Assembly: GCF_037977235.1 (NCBI RefSeq)
Contig: NZ_CP150276.1
Coordinates: 1,302,001-1,366,000, forward strand
DNA from: Paenibacillus sp. FSL K6-0276
GTDB taxonomy: Bacteria; Bacillota; Bacilli; Paenibacillales; Paenibacillaceae
Direction of reading: 5' to 3'
DNA length: 64,000 nt
The notes under the pieces were generated by a model, which worked only from the letters and a program-made list of their open reading frames with translations, was not told where the DNA came from and ran no database searches. The translations under genes were made by a program, and so were the position numbers. Positions 7,497 to 16,845 of this stretch are shown one piece after another. The stretch's first letter is position 1. Each line of letters opens with the position of its first letter.

Positions 7497-9761
7497 TTGA
7501 TGAGGACCATCTTTACCAGTTGCCTTGTTAGCGGTAAGAGTCGAAAGAGACAGAGGCAGAGTAAGGGTAAAACGGAAGGTTCGGTCTCAATTTTTTTAAT
7601 CATGGTACTGGCTTTCGTCTTTCTATTTACCGCTGTGCTGATTGATTATGCGCGGATTGCTGCCTTCAATGTTCAGGAGGAACGTCTAGCGAGGGCTAGC
7701 GTTCGCTCTGTAATGTCATCCTACGATGTTGAGCTGCGAGAAAAGTATGGTTTATTCGCCTTTGGAGAGAGTGACGGAGATATGCTGCTGTCTAAAGTAC
7801 TCAATGATAATATGCATAAAAGTGGTCGGAGTGATGCGTTCAATCTCGTACCCTTCGTACTGGAATCCTCATCTTTGGAATGGAGCAGGCCGCTGGGTAG
7901 CTATGATGTTGTTCGTCGACAAATACTGGAAGAAATGAAGTATAAGGCTCCGGTGGATTTTGCTTTGGATCTGGCAGGTAAATTCAAGCCAATGTCAGGA
8001 GTAATGGCAGAGGCTTCACGGGCTACTGAATTACTCAGTAAGCTACAGCCGTTATATGACGAGCGAGAAGAGGCTTTGGATCTTATGTTAGAGCGGAGAA
8101 GCCAGGCTGCTGAGAGGGGAAGAAGGTTGCTTCAATGGATCATGAATCCGCCGGGAGAGTTCATTACAGCCAGTTCGCTCGGAAGTATGCAATCCGCCGC
8201 GGATATTCCTGCACAGTATAGCGACTACCTTGGGAAATACTACGATGATCTTTATCGTGATAGTAAAAAGCCTGCAAAGTACACTTATCAATTGTCTCTC
8301 TACCGGAGCCGAACTACTGAGATGTTATCGAGGCTTCCTGCCTTATTAACAGCTTTTCGTGAAGATCATGAAAGATTAATGGAAGAATCGAAAGAAGCAT
8401 TAAAGAAGGCACAGCAATTGAATGACGAGATGAGGAATGTATTGGAACAGTCACGAATGGAGGGGGTGGATCTATCAAATGATCCTGCTAATGACTGGGA
8501 TATTCCGGGAAGCTCAGGAGAGATAAGCTCAGACCCGCTTAAAAAGCTGCGTGAGCAGGAAGATGCACTGATTCTCTCCTCAACTGATTTAAGTCAGATG
8601 GAGAATAGTATATCCACGCAGCAAAGAGCTTACGAGGCCATTGAACCGATCGTAGCAGGAATGTCAGGTGTGCTGTATGAAGCTTTGAGTGACAACGGTG
8701 ACTCCTACCGAATGATATCTTCTGTTCTTGAAGCTGCACGTGTGGTGAATAACTATCTACAGAATTACGGTGAGAAGGGAAGTATTATCGCTAGTGATTT
8801 GGCTGTAATCGAACAACACCGTAGCTCAGATAAAGAGCGTAAGCAATTGGAGAGAGAAGCAAAATCGAAGCTGGGTGAAGCGAAAGCATTGCTTGATAAG
8901 ATTCGAATGATGGGTAACGGAGTGACAGATTCTCTGAAAAGCTATCAAACACTTCGTCAATATTACGAGGAGAATATTGCTTTTAATAAGGAATTAGTAT
9001 CAGATCCACTTGTTAAATCTGATGTCAGCTCTAACCCGTATGCTGCTGGGAGTTCGGCGATGGAGAATATGGATGGAATCTATACGGCGATTAGTAGCAT
9101 TATGGCAGGAGCTAGAGATAGACTTTTCCAAACAGAGTATTCTGCTCTCTATTTTCAGCATTTTGATGTTTCAAAGTTAGCTACCTTAGCACCAGGTTCT
9201 GTTGAGAACACAACCGAACTGACGGACCAGCTTAATCCTCAAGCGCAGGAGCTGGAATACATTCTTTATGGATTTCATAATCCCGCAGGAAATGTAGCCG
9301 CAGCATATGCTGAAATATTTGCCATGCGGCTGTCTATTCGAACGATGGAAGGTTTTATTGAGAAGGCAAGCTTAGGAAATCCATTGGCCGTTCTGGCCGC
9401 AGCATTGTTGTATGGCATCCAGCAAGCTATTCAGGACATGTTGTTACTCTGTGAGAAAGATTCCATACCACTGTCCAAATACTTACCAGCCCAGCTGACA
9501 TATCGCGATCATTTGCGTCTGTTCATGATGATGCATGGAGGCGGGAATGTTCAGTTATCTCGGATGCTGGCTCTCATTCGACTGAACACAGGAATAAATC
9601 CAGATGAAAGAAGTACGTATGTCTCATCGAATATTAAGCTCGGAATGCGGCTATGGTTTCTGCCGGGTGTTGTGAAGCTATTGGATTATAGCGCTGGGTA
9701 TTCTGGAGAAGTGCAAGGCAGTACATATATGAGAGCAGTACAGGCTGATTTTTCATACTAG
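7497..9761 (+). CDS. DUF5702-type pilus-locus protein with coiled coils
   Basis: Codes for 754 residues. The N-terminus has a basic start and GSVSIFLIMVLAFVFLFTAVLIDYARIAAFN (about 27-57), a TadG/TadE-like membrane anchor, followed by EERLARASVRSVMSSYDVELREKYGLFAFGE, the hallmark of DUF5702 proteins of Firmicutes Tad loci. The middle, about 290-520, is rich in charged heptads and probably forms coiled coils. The C-terminal part, about 585-690, has hydrophobic stretches (MRLSIRTMEGFIEK, NPLAVLAAALLYGIQQAI) and may associate with the membrane. It sits between two TadE-like genes after AGGGATAAGGAGGGAGG. Its role is presumably structural in the pilus machine; no enzyme motif is visible. Confidence 0.75.
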   Translation: MMRTIFTSCLVSGKSRKRQRQSKGKTEGSVSIFLIMVLAFVFLFTAVLIDYARIAAFNVQEERLARASVRSVMSSYDVELREKYGLFAFGESDGDMLLSKVLNDNMHKSGRSDAFNLVPFVLESSSLEWSRPLGSYDVVRRQILEEMKYKAPVDFALDLAGKFKPMSGVMAEASRATELLSKLQPLYDEREEALDLMLERRSQAAERGRRLLQWIMNPPGEFITASSLGSMQSAADIPAQYSDYLGKYYDDLYRDSKKPAKYTYQLSLYRSRTTEMLSRLPALLTAFREDHERLMEESKEALKKAQQLNDEMRNVLEQSRMEGVDLSNDPANDWDIPGSSGEISSDPLKKLREQEDALILSSTDLSQMENSISTQQRAYEAIEPIVAGMSGVLYEALSDNGDSYRMISSVLEAARVVNNYLQNYGEKGSIIASDLAVIEQHRSSDKERKQLEREAKSKLGEAKALLDKIRMMGNGVTDSLKSYQTLRQYYEENIAFNKELVSDPLVKSDVSSNPYAAGSSAMENMDGIYTAISSIMAGARDRLFQTEYSALYFQHFDVSKLATLAPGSVENTTELTDQLNPQAQELEYILYGFHNPAGNVAAAYAEIFAMRLSIRTMEGFIEKASLGNPLAVLAAALLYGIQQAIQDMLLLCEKDSIPLSKYLPAQLTYRDHLRLFMMMHGGGNVQLSRMLALIRLNTGINPDERSTYVSSNIKLGMRLWFLPGVVKLLDYSAGYSGEVQGSTYMRAVQADFSY

Positions 9762-9779
9762 CAGGAGGTTGGTAAGGAT

Positions 9780-10772
9780 ATGGGGGATGGGTACTGGATT
9801 AGGGGGAAGACGAAGGAAGAAGGCAGCATGGTAGTAGAAGCGGCAATGGTTCTTCCGATCTTCCTACTGTTTGTTCTGTTCCTAATTTCTATCGTACAGA
9901 TGACCTTGTATTCGACAGCCTTGCAAAGCACAGCATCCGATACTGTGAAATCTATTTCAACGCATATGTACCCGGCAGCTTTGGCGGTACAGAAATGGGG
10001 GGCAACAAGTGAAACTGGTGCTGATCCAGTGAAAGGTGCCACGGATCTATCCGCTGGCAATCAAGCTGAATCGAATTGGACGATTCCTCGCTTGTCACTT
10101 ACAGATTGGGGCAGTAGTTATGCAATGTCATTACCTAAACCGCTGAATGAGTGGGTCATGTCGGCTTTAGATAAGGGCGAGGGACCTCTGCAGAAGCTAC
10201 AGGCTGAGACCTCTGAGAGTGTACTGGATCTAGCGATTAAACCCTTATTGAAGCCGTATCTGTCATCGGACTTACTGGATTATGATCGAATTCATGTATC
10301 CAACATTATCGTGCCTGAGTTAAAGAAGGGTACCCGACCTTACTTTGGATTGGTTGTTAGCTATGAGCTGCCGATGAAGGTTCCTTTTCTAAACCAACAC
10401 ATTGTACTTGAAGCAAGTGCTGTTGAACGTCTTTGGATCGGGGATACAGGAGAGGGTACAAATAAGGGCAATGACGGCACTGGTAAACCAGAGGATTTCA
10501 TTACAATTTTGGGAAAACCAAATCCAGCTGTAGCCAATAAGCAAGGTAAAGTTCGTGCCAAGATTCCGCCGAATGCTTCCGCTAGCTTATCCGTTTTTTA
10601 TAAAAGCGGGGGAAGCACTGCTAAATATTTAGGCTGGAAACAAGCGGATGCGGACGGATATATCGAGTGGGAGTGGAAAATTGGTGTAAATACCACACCG
10701 GGCTCGTGGCCATTTGTAATTCAGCTTGATGACGGTAGATCTATTGAGGTTATGTTCACAGTAGTGAAATGA
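9780..10772 (+). CDS. TadE/TadF-like pseudopilin
   Basis: A 330-residue protein with KEEGSMVVEAAMVLPIFLLFVLFLISIVQM at about residues 15-45. This is the TadE-type G-S-M-V-V-E-A-A signal followed by one TM helix. The long extracellular part includes a C-terminal beta-rich domain (about 235-330). It follows the DUF5702 gene by 18 bases, preceded by GCAGGAGG, and belongs to the same operon. It is probably a minor, prepilin-peptidase-processed component. Confidence 0.8.
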   Translation: MGDGYWIRGKTKEEGSMVVEAAMVLPIFLLFVLFLISIVQMTLYSTALQSTASDTVKSISTHMYPAALAVQKWGATSETGADPVKGATDLSAGNQAESNWTIPRLSLTDWGSSYAMSLPKPLNEWVMSALDKGEGPLQKLQAETSESVLDLAIKPLLKPYLSSDLLDYDRIHVSNIIVPELKKGTRPYFGLVVSYELPMKVPFLNQHIVLEASAVERLWIGDTGEGTNKGNDGTGKPEDFITILGKPNPAVANKQGKVRAKIPPNASASLSVFYKSGGSTAKYLGWKQADADGYIEWEWKIGVNTTPGSWPFVIQLDDGRSIEVMFTVVK

Positions 10773-10796
10773 GTGAAAGGGAAAGGAGTGTAATCC

Positions 10797-11306
10797 ATGG
10801 CGGAGTGGGCATTCTGGGGATGTCTGCCGTTTCTGGTAGCTGCATTTATTACGGATCTAAAGTCGATGAGAATACCAAACTGGATCACTGCGTCAGGCTT
10901 GCTTGCCGGTCTGCTTGCTCAAGCGCTGATGAACGGCTGGGATGGACTGCTGAAGGCTGGTGTAGGTGCTGTTGCAGGATTTTCAGTACTTCTGATCATG
11001 CATTTGATAGGGGCGGTTGGCGCGGGGGATGTTAAGCTTTTTGCCGGGATCGGGGCGTGGACAGGAATACTGTTTACATTGCAGGTCGTGATGTACTCCG
11101 TTCTGTTCGGAGCTTTAATAGGCTGGCTAATTGTTATAAAGAGACGGGAGACAAGTAGGCGTACGCGTAAGATCATTAACACAATTTCTGGATTTATATT
11201 ATTAAAGAGTTCATTCCTAGTAAGAAATAAAGATAGTGAGCTGTTGAGATTTCCTTTCATGCTGGCTGTAATCCCTGGTACCATATGCGCTTATCTTTAT
11301 TTTTGA
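10797..11306 (+). CDS. tadV: A24 prepilin peptidase (TadV/CpaA-like)
   Basis: A 169-residue polytopic protein of the short TadV class. The two catalytic aspartates are in place: Asp20 in TDLKSMRIPN and Asp78 in the GAGDVK form of the GxGD motif. About five TM segments are predicted. It should cleave the leader of the Flp pilin and the TadE-like proteins of this operon. The second pilus locus has no such gene. A tail after residue 110 (RRETSRRTRKII) is basic. Confidence 0.92.
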   Translation: MAEWAFWGCLPFLVAAFITDLKSMRIPNWITASGLLAGLLAQALMNGWDGLLKAGVGAVAGFSVLLIMHLIGAVGAGDVKLFAGIGAWTGILFTLQVVMYSVLFGALIGWLIVIKRRETSRRTRKIINTISGFILLKSSFLVRNKDSELLRFPFMLAVIPGTICAYLYF

Positions 11307-11324
11307 AATAGGAGGTGATGATGC

Positions 11325-12980
11325 TTGTTGTACGGATTAACCCGTGACTTTATGCAGCAGGACGGTATATATATGATGCTTGGCGAACCAGAAGGGATGC
11401 CGGTGGGTAAGCTTAATATGGTTCAAGCTCGTATGCTGATGAACACCGAAATTCCTCATCATTTAAGGTTGTTACTTAGGGAAATCGATTTAAAGGTTAC
11501 CATGGAATATGCTGTTCTGCGCAAAAAAATGCTCAGTCATTTGCTCAAAAGTGAGAAGTTGAGCATGACCTCATTTTTTGGCTTACTTCTACAAATTGCA
11601 CAAGGGATGGAAGATGGCAGGTTATATATGCTTCGGGCGGATCAATATGCTTTGCATGAAGATTATATTTTTATTGAAGGCTCGTTGCAGAGTGGTAAGG
11701 TATACCTCACCTATATCCCTGTTCAGGGGAATGAGTCTACTTCTAGGCTGGGAGAGTCCCTCAAGTCGCTGATCATGGTGCTAATGGCGTCTATCACAGA
11801 GCTTACTGGCAGTGGTGTTCAAAGAGTATTGCAATACTGTGGGGAAGAGGAATTTACACCAGCGGGCTTAAAGGGTCTTCTCTCAGAGCTGTTGACAGAG
11901 GGCGACTCTAGTAGAGGACAATTCAGTAGTAACGAAGAAATGGCATCCATCTCACCTAAGATGACAGAAGTGCGTCTGATAGAACCAGAAAGACGAACGC
12001 AAGAGAGAGCAAGGGAACTGTCTGTGAATGAGGTAGCTGCTCCCCAGAAAAAAATAAGTGAGCGGAACGAGGAAAAGGTTCTGAATACGCAACCGAACTC
12101 AGCGCCTTGGTTAAGCGGCTATCCCAGTCCTAGTCTTAGGATGAAAGAAGAGGAGAGGTTGCATAGTTTTTCAGACGATAATAAGTTGACGAATTCACAA
12201 CCCTCAAGCTCAAGAACCTATCTAATTCTAGGCTTCCTATTAGGAGATGCCCTACTATGGAAATTCCTATATCTGAATAGTCCCAAGCCGTTATGGCTAG
12301 CCGTTTGTGGGATCGCAACGATCACATTGGCTGTCTTAAGCTGGATGGTATGGAGTGAAATGATAAGGTTTGGAAGTAACGAAGAAAAGGAACATACGAG
12401 TGAGGATTCTGAAGATACAAACTGGAGTCCGAGTCGAAGAGAATTGGAGTGGAATTTCGGTAGGAATCCTGTGACCACTGCGCGTCCCGCAGCAACGATT
12501 CCAAAGGTAGATCCGCATCCATCCGATCCTTTATCTAGCATTCCATCATTACGATCTGAATCAATCACAGAGGAACATAGCTTTGTAACACCACCAGAGC
12601 CTATAGCGCCAACTGCTTTATTATCACGGGAGGAAACACCTGAGCAAGGTAAACGAAAAGACATGTTAGCTCGAAATGTTCCTTATCTCAAAAGAAGCGA
12701 TGAGGAAGAGGCAGAGACGGAAACCATTGCGTTAAACCGAACTAGCTTCATCATCGGCCGCTCGGCAGAAGTAGCTCAGTATGTGGAAAGATCAGAAGGA
12801 GCTTCAAGAGTACATGCAGAGATATCTAGGAGTTCAGGCGGATACGTACTAAAGGATCTCGACTCCAGAAATGGAACGATTTTTCAGGGAGAAGTCATGA
12901 TCCCTTATAAAGAGTACCCGCTGTCAGAGGGAACCGTATTTAAGATTGTAAAAGGAAGTTACACATTCCACATGGGATGA
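11325..12980 (+). CDS. DUF6382/FHA-domain protein, last gene of the Tad operon
   Basis: Codes for 551 residues. Residues 1-175 match the DUF6382 module that accompanies Gram-positive Tad loci. After a low-complexity linker there are two TM segments (about 302-320 and 326-344), another linker, and a C-terminal FHA domain (about 468-548) with IIGRS, SRVHAEI and LDSRNGT. FHA domains bind phosphothreonine, which suggests control by a Ser/Thr kinase. It starts at TTG 11325 with GGAGGTGATG 8 bases upstream; the nearby ATGs are out of frame. Its job in pilus control is inferred from context. Confidence 0.85.
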   Translation: MLYGLTRDFMQQDGIYMMLGEPEGMPVGKLNMVQARMLMNTEIPHHLRLLLREIDLKVTMEYAVLRKKMLSHLLKSEKLSMTSFFGLLLQIAQGMEDGRLYMLRADQYALHEDYIFIEGSLQSGKVYLTYIPVQGNESTSRLGESLKSLIMVLMASITELTGSGVQRVLQYCGEEEFTPAGLKGLLSELLTEGDSSRGQFSSNEEMASISPKMTEVRLIEPERRTQERARELSVNEVAAPQKKISERNEEKVLNTQPNSAPWLSGYPSPSLRMKEEERLHSFSDDNKLTNSQPSSSRTYLILGFLLGDALLWKFLYLNSPKPLWLAVCGIATITLAVLSWMVWSEMIRFGSNEEKEHTSEDSEDTNWSPSRRELEWNFGRNPVTTARPAATIPKVDPHPSDPLSSIPSLRSESITEEHSFVTPPEPIAPTALLSREETPEQGKRKDMLARNVPYLKRSDEEEAETETIALNRTSFIIGRSAEVAQYVERSEGASRVHAEISRSSGGYVLKDLDSRNGTIFQGEVMIPYKEYPLSEGTVFKIVKGSYTFHMG

Positions 12981-13008
12981 AGAGTACAAGCAAAGAATAT
13001 TGATTTTG

Positions 13009-13914
13009 CTATTTTTTCCTTTTCAAATCTTCTAAGGCGGTTTGAAGTGTGGGAAAGGTAAAGCTAAAGCCCTGCTCTAATGCCGCTGAAGGAAGGACGC
13101 GTTGTCCTTTGAGTAAGATCTCGGACAATTCACCTACTGCTGTTTTTAACAGGATGGCTGGTAGTGGGAACCAATGCGGCCGTTTGTATACTTTGCCGAT
13201 CGTTCTACCGAACTCTTCGTTCGTAACCGGATGTGGAGCAGTCGCATTAACAGGTCCGGAGATTGCGGGATTCTGAATACAAAAATCGATCAGACGGACG
13301 ATATCCATCAGGTGAATCCAGGAGACCCACTGCTTTCCAGTGCCAATGTTACCACCAAAGCCGAGTAAATAGGGAAGCTTCATCTTGGGGAATGCTCCGC
13401 TTTGGTTGCCGAGCACAACCCCAGTACGCAACTTGATCACACGGATATTCTTGTATGCTTCATCTGAAGCTTCTTCCCATTTCTTAACCACGTCAGAAGG
13501 GAAATCCATGACATGGGATGGCGAAGATTCACTAAAGATATCTTGTAAAGAAGTTCCGTAAATAGCCACAGCGGATGCTTGAATAACTACAGAAGGTTTG
13601 TGTTTCAAAAGGTCGAGTAGCTTAGCGGCAGAGGAAACGGTTGCAAGCCGTGATTGCATAATTGCTTTTTTCCCGCTTGGACTCCAACGCTGGCTAAGTG
13701 AAGCTCCAGCAAGATTGATCAAGGCGTCCGTATTTTCTACGGGAGTTGAATCAGCGTTTAGGCTGTCCCATGTGTGGTAACTCAGCTTAGGATGATAAGG
13801 TGCAGCCTTAGGTAGATTGCGACCGACGATTGCGACTTCATTGCCTGCTAGTAGCCAGTATTTTGCTAGTTCGCTGCCAATAAAACCGGTGCCGCCACAT
13901 ATCACATATTTCAT
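13009..13914 (-). CDS. SDR39U1-type NAD(P)-dependent epimerase (YfhF-like)
   Basis: A 301-residue protein with an N-terminal dinucleotide-binding motif YVICGGTGFIGSEL (residues 3-16), LINLAGASLSQRWSPSGKK (about 86-104) and a C-terminal DUF1731-like segment (KGQRVLPSAALEQGFSF). This is the TIGR01777/SDR39U1 family, whose substrate is not established. The length is normal. ATG at 13914 has GGAGG eight bases upstream. It faces the end of the Tad operon and shares a 28-bp convergent gap. Confidence 0.88.
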   Translation of the reverse strand: MKYVICGGTGFIGSELAKYWLLAGNEVAIVGRNLPKAAPYHPKLSYHTWDSLNADSTPVENTDALINLAGASLSQRWSPSGKKAIMQSRLATVSSAAKLLDLLKHKPSVVIQASAVAIYGTSLQDIFSESSPSHVMDFPSDVVKKWEEASDEAYKNIRVIKLRTGVVLGNQSGAFPKMKLPYLLGFGGNIGTGKQWVSWIHLMDIVRLIDFCIQNPAISGPVNATAPHPVTNEEFGRTIGKVYKRPHWFPLPAILLKTAVGELSEILLKGQRVLPSAALEQGFSFTFPTLQTALEDLKRKK

Positions 13915-13954
13915 AAGGTTGGCCTCCGTTCTGAACGCGACATTTGATTAACAA

Positions 13955-14419
13955 TCACTTAAACAAATGCTGGTAAGCAGAGTAATCGATTTTATTCTTT
14001 TCGAGAAAATTGACGAGGAAACGATTGTCACGCCGCGGTGTGGCGACTATGTAACCTTTAATACAGTGATCACGAGTAACCTCTTTCGCATTGCTTTCCA
14101 CAGCGATCTTACCGATCTCGGCAGCAATAGAATGTTTGGCGATATCGCGAAAAGGACTAGGCACAGGTTGGACAAGCTGGTCTAAAAAAGCTTTTGATTC
14201 ATCACTCCAGAGTGAACGGCTGCGTTCCACCCAGTAATTTTGCCAGTCTAGCTTTGATTTTCCATCGGCTTTCGGCAATACCTTTAGGAATTTTCGGAAC
14301 ATAAAAAAACCGCCGATACACATGGAACCCAGCAGCATAAATGTCCAGAAAGCGATAGAGTTCATGAACCAATTGCTCGGTGTTGCGGATAATAAACCAA
14401 GTCCTGATTGGATAGACAT
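13955..14419 (-). CDS. DUF2621 membrane protein (YneK-like)
   Basis: A 154-residue protein with one or two hydrophobic segments near the N-terminus (SIAFWTFMLLGSMCIGGFFMF, about 21-41), then a soluble domain with PSPFRDIAKHSIAAEIGKIAVE and ATPRRDNRFLVNFLEKNKIDYSAY. This conserved Bacillales family is annotated DUF2621; a link with sporulation or envelope has been suggested but I know no established function. The frame opens at 14440, but ATG 14419 has AAAGGTGGTG well placed upstream. It is co-oriented with the epimerase gene and 41 bases upstream of it. Confidence 0.8.
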   Translation of the reverse strand: MSIQSGLGLLSATPSNWFMNSIAFWTFMLLGSMCIGGFFMFRKFLKVLPKADGKSKLDWQNYWVERSRSLWSDESKAFLDQLVQPVPSPFRDIAKHSIAAEIGKIAVESNAKEVTRDHCIKGYIVATPRRDNRFLVNFLEKNKIDYSAYQHLFK

Positions 14420-14591
14420 GCATACACCACCTTTTGGCAATGAGTATTCTCACATAATTTACTCTCATATTAAAGTATAGCTTATTTCCAAAGTTTTGCG
14501 AAGCAGAACCCAGCATATTGACCTTGTCTAGATTTATTTTTCTGATCACGGTAGAATAGGGGATAATTCGTGAAGGAAAGAGGGAAGAAGT

Positions 14592-15698
14592 ATGCTGAAA
14601 ATAGGTTCACATGTGTCTTGCTCGGACAAGGGTCTTTTGACCGCAGCAAATGAAGCAAATGAGTATGGTTCCAGCTCATTTATGATATATACAGGAGCGC
14701 CACAGAACACGCGCCGCAAGCCGATTGATGCCATGTATCCCGTTGAAGGGAAGCAAGCAATGAAAGAAAACGGTGTGGAGGAGATTGTCGTTCACGCACC
14801 TTACATTATTAATCTCGCTTCCTATAAAGAGAATACGTATCAGTTGGCTGTTGATTTCTTACAAGAGGAAATCCGCCGTACGCATGCGCTTGAGGTCAAG
14901 CATATCGTATTACATCCAGGCGCATTCACTGATAAGGATGCTGAGTACGGTATCCAGCGGATTGCAGATGGCCTTAATGAGGTTCTTGGGGGAACCAATG
15001 AAACGGATGTTCATATCGCTCTAGAAACTATGGCTGGTAAGGGAACAGAGATCGGGCGCAGCTTCGAAGAGATTGCTTCTATTATTGATAAGGTTGAACA
15101 TAACGAGCGTTTGTCCGTATGTCTTGATACTTGTCACATTCATGATGCTGGCTATGATATCGTTAATGACTTGGATGGTGTTCTAAACAAGTTTGATGAG
15201 ATTATCGGCTTGAATCGTCTTGGGGTTATTCATATCAATGACAGCAAAAATCCATGTGGAGCAGGTAAAGACCGTCATACTCCAATTGGTTCGGGTTGGA
15301 TCGGCTTTGAGACGATTAACAAAATCGTCCATCATGAGAAATTGGCAGGGCTACCTTTCATTCTGGAGACGCCATGGGTTGGTAAAGATGCTAAGAAACA
15401 GCGTCCGATGTATGAGGTGGAGATCGCTTTGCTCCGTGGTAACGTAGCTGAACGATTTGGACCGGAGTTTATAGAGGATGTTGAAACACTGCGCGCATTT
15501 TTTGCTAAGAAGGAGATCGATTCCCGCCAATATGTGCTAAATGTCTGGGAGATGCTGAAGAACGATGCCAAGGCTAAAAAAGCTGATCCACGTGAACCGC
15601 TGGAGCGTCTATATGATGAAGTCATCGCTGCTGAGCTGTTCCCGCAATTGAGCGAGGAAGCAATTAATCATCGCTTGATTGCATGGTTAGCAGGCTAG
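14592..15698 (+). CDS. nfo: Endonuclease IV (AP endonuclease) with C-terminal extension
   Basis: A 368-residue protein. Residues 1-290 match endonuclease [10 protein letters not shown] at the N-terminus and the metal ligands in [62 protein letters not shown] and FILETPW. It incises abasic sites in base-excision repair. Typical members are about 280-300 residues. This one adds about 75 residues (from FGPEFIED onward) rich in Lys, Glu and Ala, ending ISEEAI-like helices. ATG 14592 follows AAGGAAAGAGGGAAG. The extension is unusual and could mediate protein or DNA contacts. Confidence 0.93.
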   Translation: MLKIGSHVSCSDKGLLTAANEANEYGSSSFMIYTGAPQNTRRKPIDAMYPVEGKQAMKENGVEEIVVHAPYIINLASYKENTYQLAVDFLQEEIRRTHALEVKHIVLHPGAFTDKDAEYGIQRIADGLNEVLGGTNETDVHIALETMAGKGTEIGRSFEEIASIIDKVEHNERLSVCLDTCHIHDAGYDIVNDLDGVLNKFDEIIGLNRLGVIHINDSKNPCGAGKDRHTPIGSGWIGFETINKIVHHEKLAGLPFILETPWVGKDAKKQRPMYEVEIALLRGNVAERFGPEFIEDVETLRAFFAKKEIDSRQYVLNVWEMLKNDAKAKKADPREPLERLYDEVIAAELFPQLSEEAINHRLIAWLAG

Positions 15699-15757
15699 TA
15701 AGTGCTCGTTCACGCATAAGTTAGACTTCAGATTGCACATGTAGATGAGAGGATGGG

Positions 15758-16666
15758 ATGAGGATCATGGAATTACACGTAAAAAGAAACAATTCGTCAG
15801 GTGTTGAGTCATATTCCAACCGGGCGCGTATGCTCATTTCCTGTCCTGACGGACCGGGAATCGTGGCGGCTGTATCACATTTTCTGTATCAGCATGGCGC
15901 GAATATTGTGCAATCAGATCAGTATACGATGGATCCAGACGGCGGAATGTTCTTCATGAGAGTTGAGTTTGATCTTCCCGAATTAGGAGATCGTCTGGAA
16001 GAGATACGTTCTTTGTTTGGTGGGGTGGCTGAACGTTTCAAGATGAACTGGAAAATCTTTAATGTCCGTCATAAAAAAAGATTAGCCATATTTGTCTCTA
16101 AAGAAGACCATTGTCTTGTGGAGCTGCTCTGGCAGTGGCAAGCAGGCGATCTAGAAGCTGATATCGCTCTCGTCGTTAGCAACCATTTGGATATGAAATC
16201 GTATGTCGAGTCCTTCGGCATTCCTTTTCACCATATTCCAGTTACAGCAGATACTAAGGCTGAGGCGGAAAAACGTCAGCTTGAGGTCATCGGAGACGAC
16301 ATTGATGTTATAATTCTGGCTCGGTATATGCAGATTATTTCACCGTCGTTTATTGAGCACTATCGCCACCAGATTATTAACATTCACCACTCCTTCCTGC
16401 CAGCCTTTATTGGCGGTAATCCTTACGCCCAAGCGTACCAACGCGGGGTGAAGATTATCGGAGCAACTGCTCACTATGTTACAGAAGAGCTTGATGGTGG
16501 CCCGATTATTGAACAGGATGTACAGCGGGTCAGTCACAGTGATGATGTCATCGAGCTGAAGCGGATTGGACGCACTATTGAGCGGGTTGTTCTGGCTCGT
16601 GCGGTGAAATGGCATATCGAAGACCGGATCCTCGTCCATCAGAATAAGACTGTGGTATTTAAATAA
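15758..16666 (+). CDS. purU: Formyltetrahydrofolate deformylase
   Basis: A 302-residue protein with an N-terminal ACT domain (about 25-100; LISCPDGPGIVAAVSHFLYQHGANIVQSDQY) and a C-terminal formyl-transferase fold (about 100-300) with the catalytic region INIHHSFLPAFIGGNPY, GATAHYVTEELDGGPIIEQD. PurU hydrolyses 10-formyl-THF to THF plus formate, balancing the one-carbon pool and feeding formate to PurT-type purine synthesis. Length is normal. The start may be ATG 15758 or ATG 15767; GAGAGG favours the former. Confidence 0.95.
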   Translation: MRIMELHVKRNNSSGVESYSNRARMLISCPDGPGIVAAVSHFLYQHGANIVQSDQYTMDPDGGMFFMRVEFDLPELGDRLEEIRSLFGGVAERFKMNWKIFNVRHKKRLAIFVSKEDHCLVELLWQWQAGDLEADIALVVSNHLDMKSYVESFGIPFHHIPVTADTKAEAEKRQLEVIGDDIDVIILARYMQIISPSFIEHYRHQIINIHHSFLPAFIGGNPYAQAYQRGVKIIGATAHYVTEELDGGPIIEQDVQRVSHSDDVIELKRIGRTIERVVLARAVKWHIEDRILVHQNKTVVFK

Positions 16667-16677
16667 AGAGTTATTTT

Positions 16678-16718
16678 CCGGTGAAAGCCTACGGTATAAG
16701 CCTTAACGCTTTCACCGG
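16678..16718. other. Strong hairpin without U-tract after purU
   Basis: CCGGTGAAAGC (16678-16688) is perfectly complementary to GCTTTCACCGG (16708-16718), an 11-bp stem with a 19-base loop. No run of T follows on either strand, so it is not a standard intrinsic terminator; it may protect the purU mRNA 3' end or act with an unseen factor. A perfect TATAAT at 16724-16729 lies just downstream and may be the -10 of the second pilus operon, although its -35 is weak. Confidence 0.5.
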
Positions 16719-16753
16719 AACCTTATAATCTAATAGCTCTCTAAATCTCCAAA

Positions 16754-16811
16754 GGTAAAAAAAGCATTTTACCAGCAGCTTGGCTATTTACGCCAAGGTG
16801 CTTTTTGTCGT
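16754..16811 (+). promoter_or_regulatory. Leader hairpins upstream of the second pilus operon
   Basis: GGTAAAA (16754-16760) pairs with TTTTACC (16767-16773) around the loop AAAGCA. Next to it AGCAGCTTGGC (16774-16784) pairs with GCCAAGGTGCT (16792-16802), followed by TTTTGTCGTTTTT, as a terminator. The AAAAAGCA of the first loop could instead pair with TGCTTTTT at the terminator end. Layout, AAGCA loop and GGTGCTTTTT end match the leader of the first pilus operon at 2350-2407, suggesting shared control. Confidence 0.5.
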
Positions 16812-16845
16812 TTTTCAAAACTGTGTTTTTGAGGAGGTGGAAGGT

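Noticed and set aside
10769..11035. Overlapping plus-strand frame at the prepilin peptidase start
   Set aside because: Overlaps the clearly conserved peptidase in another frame and gives no plausible protein.
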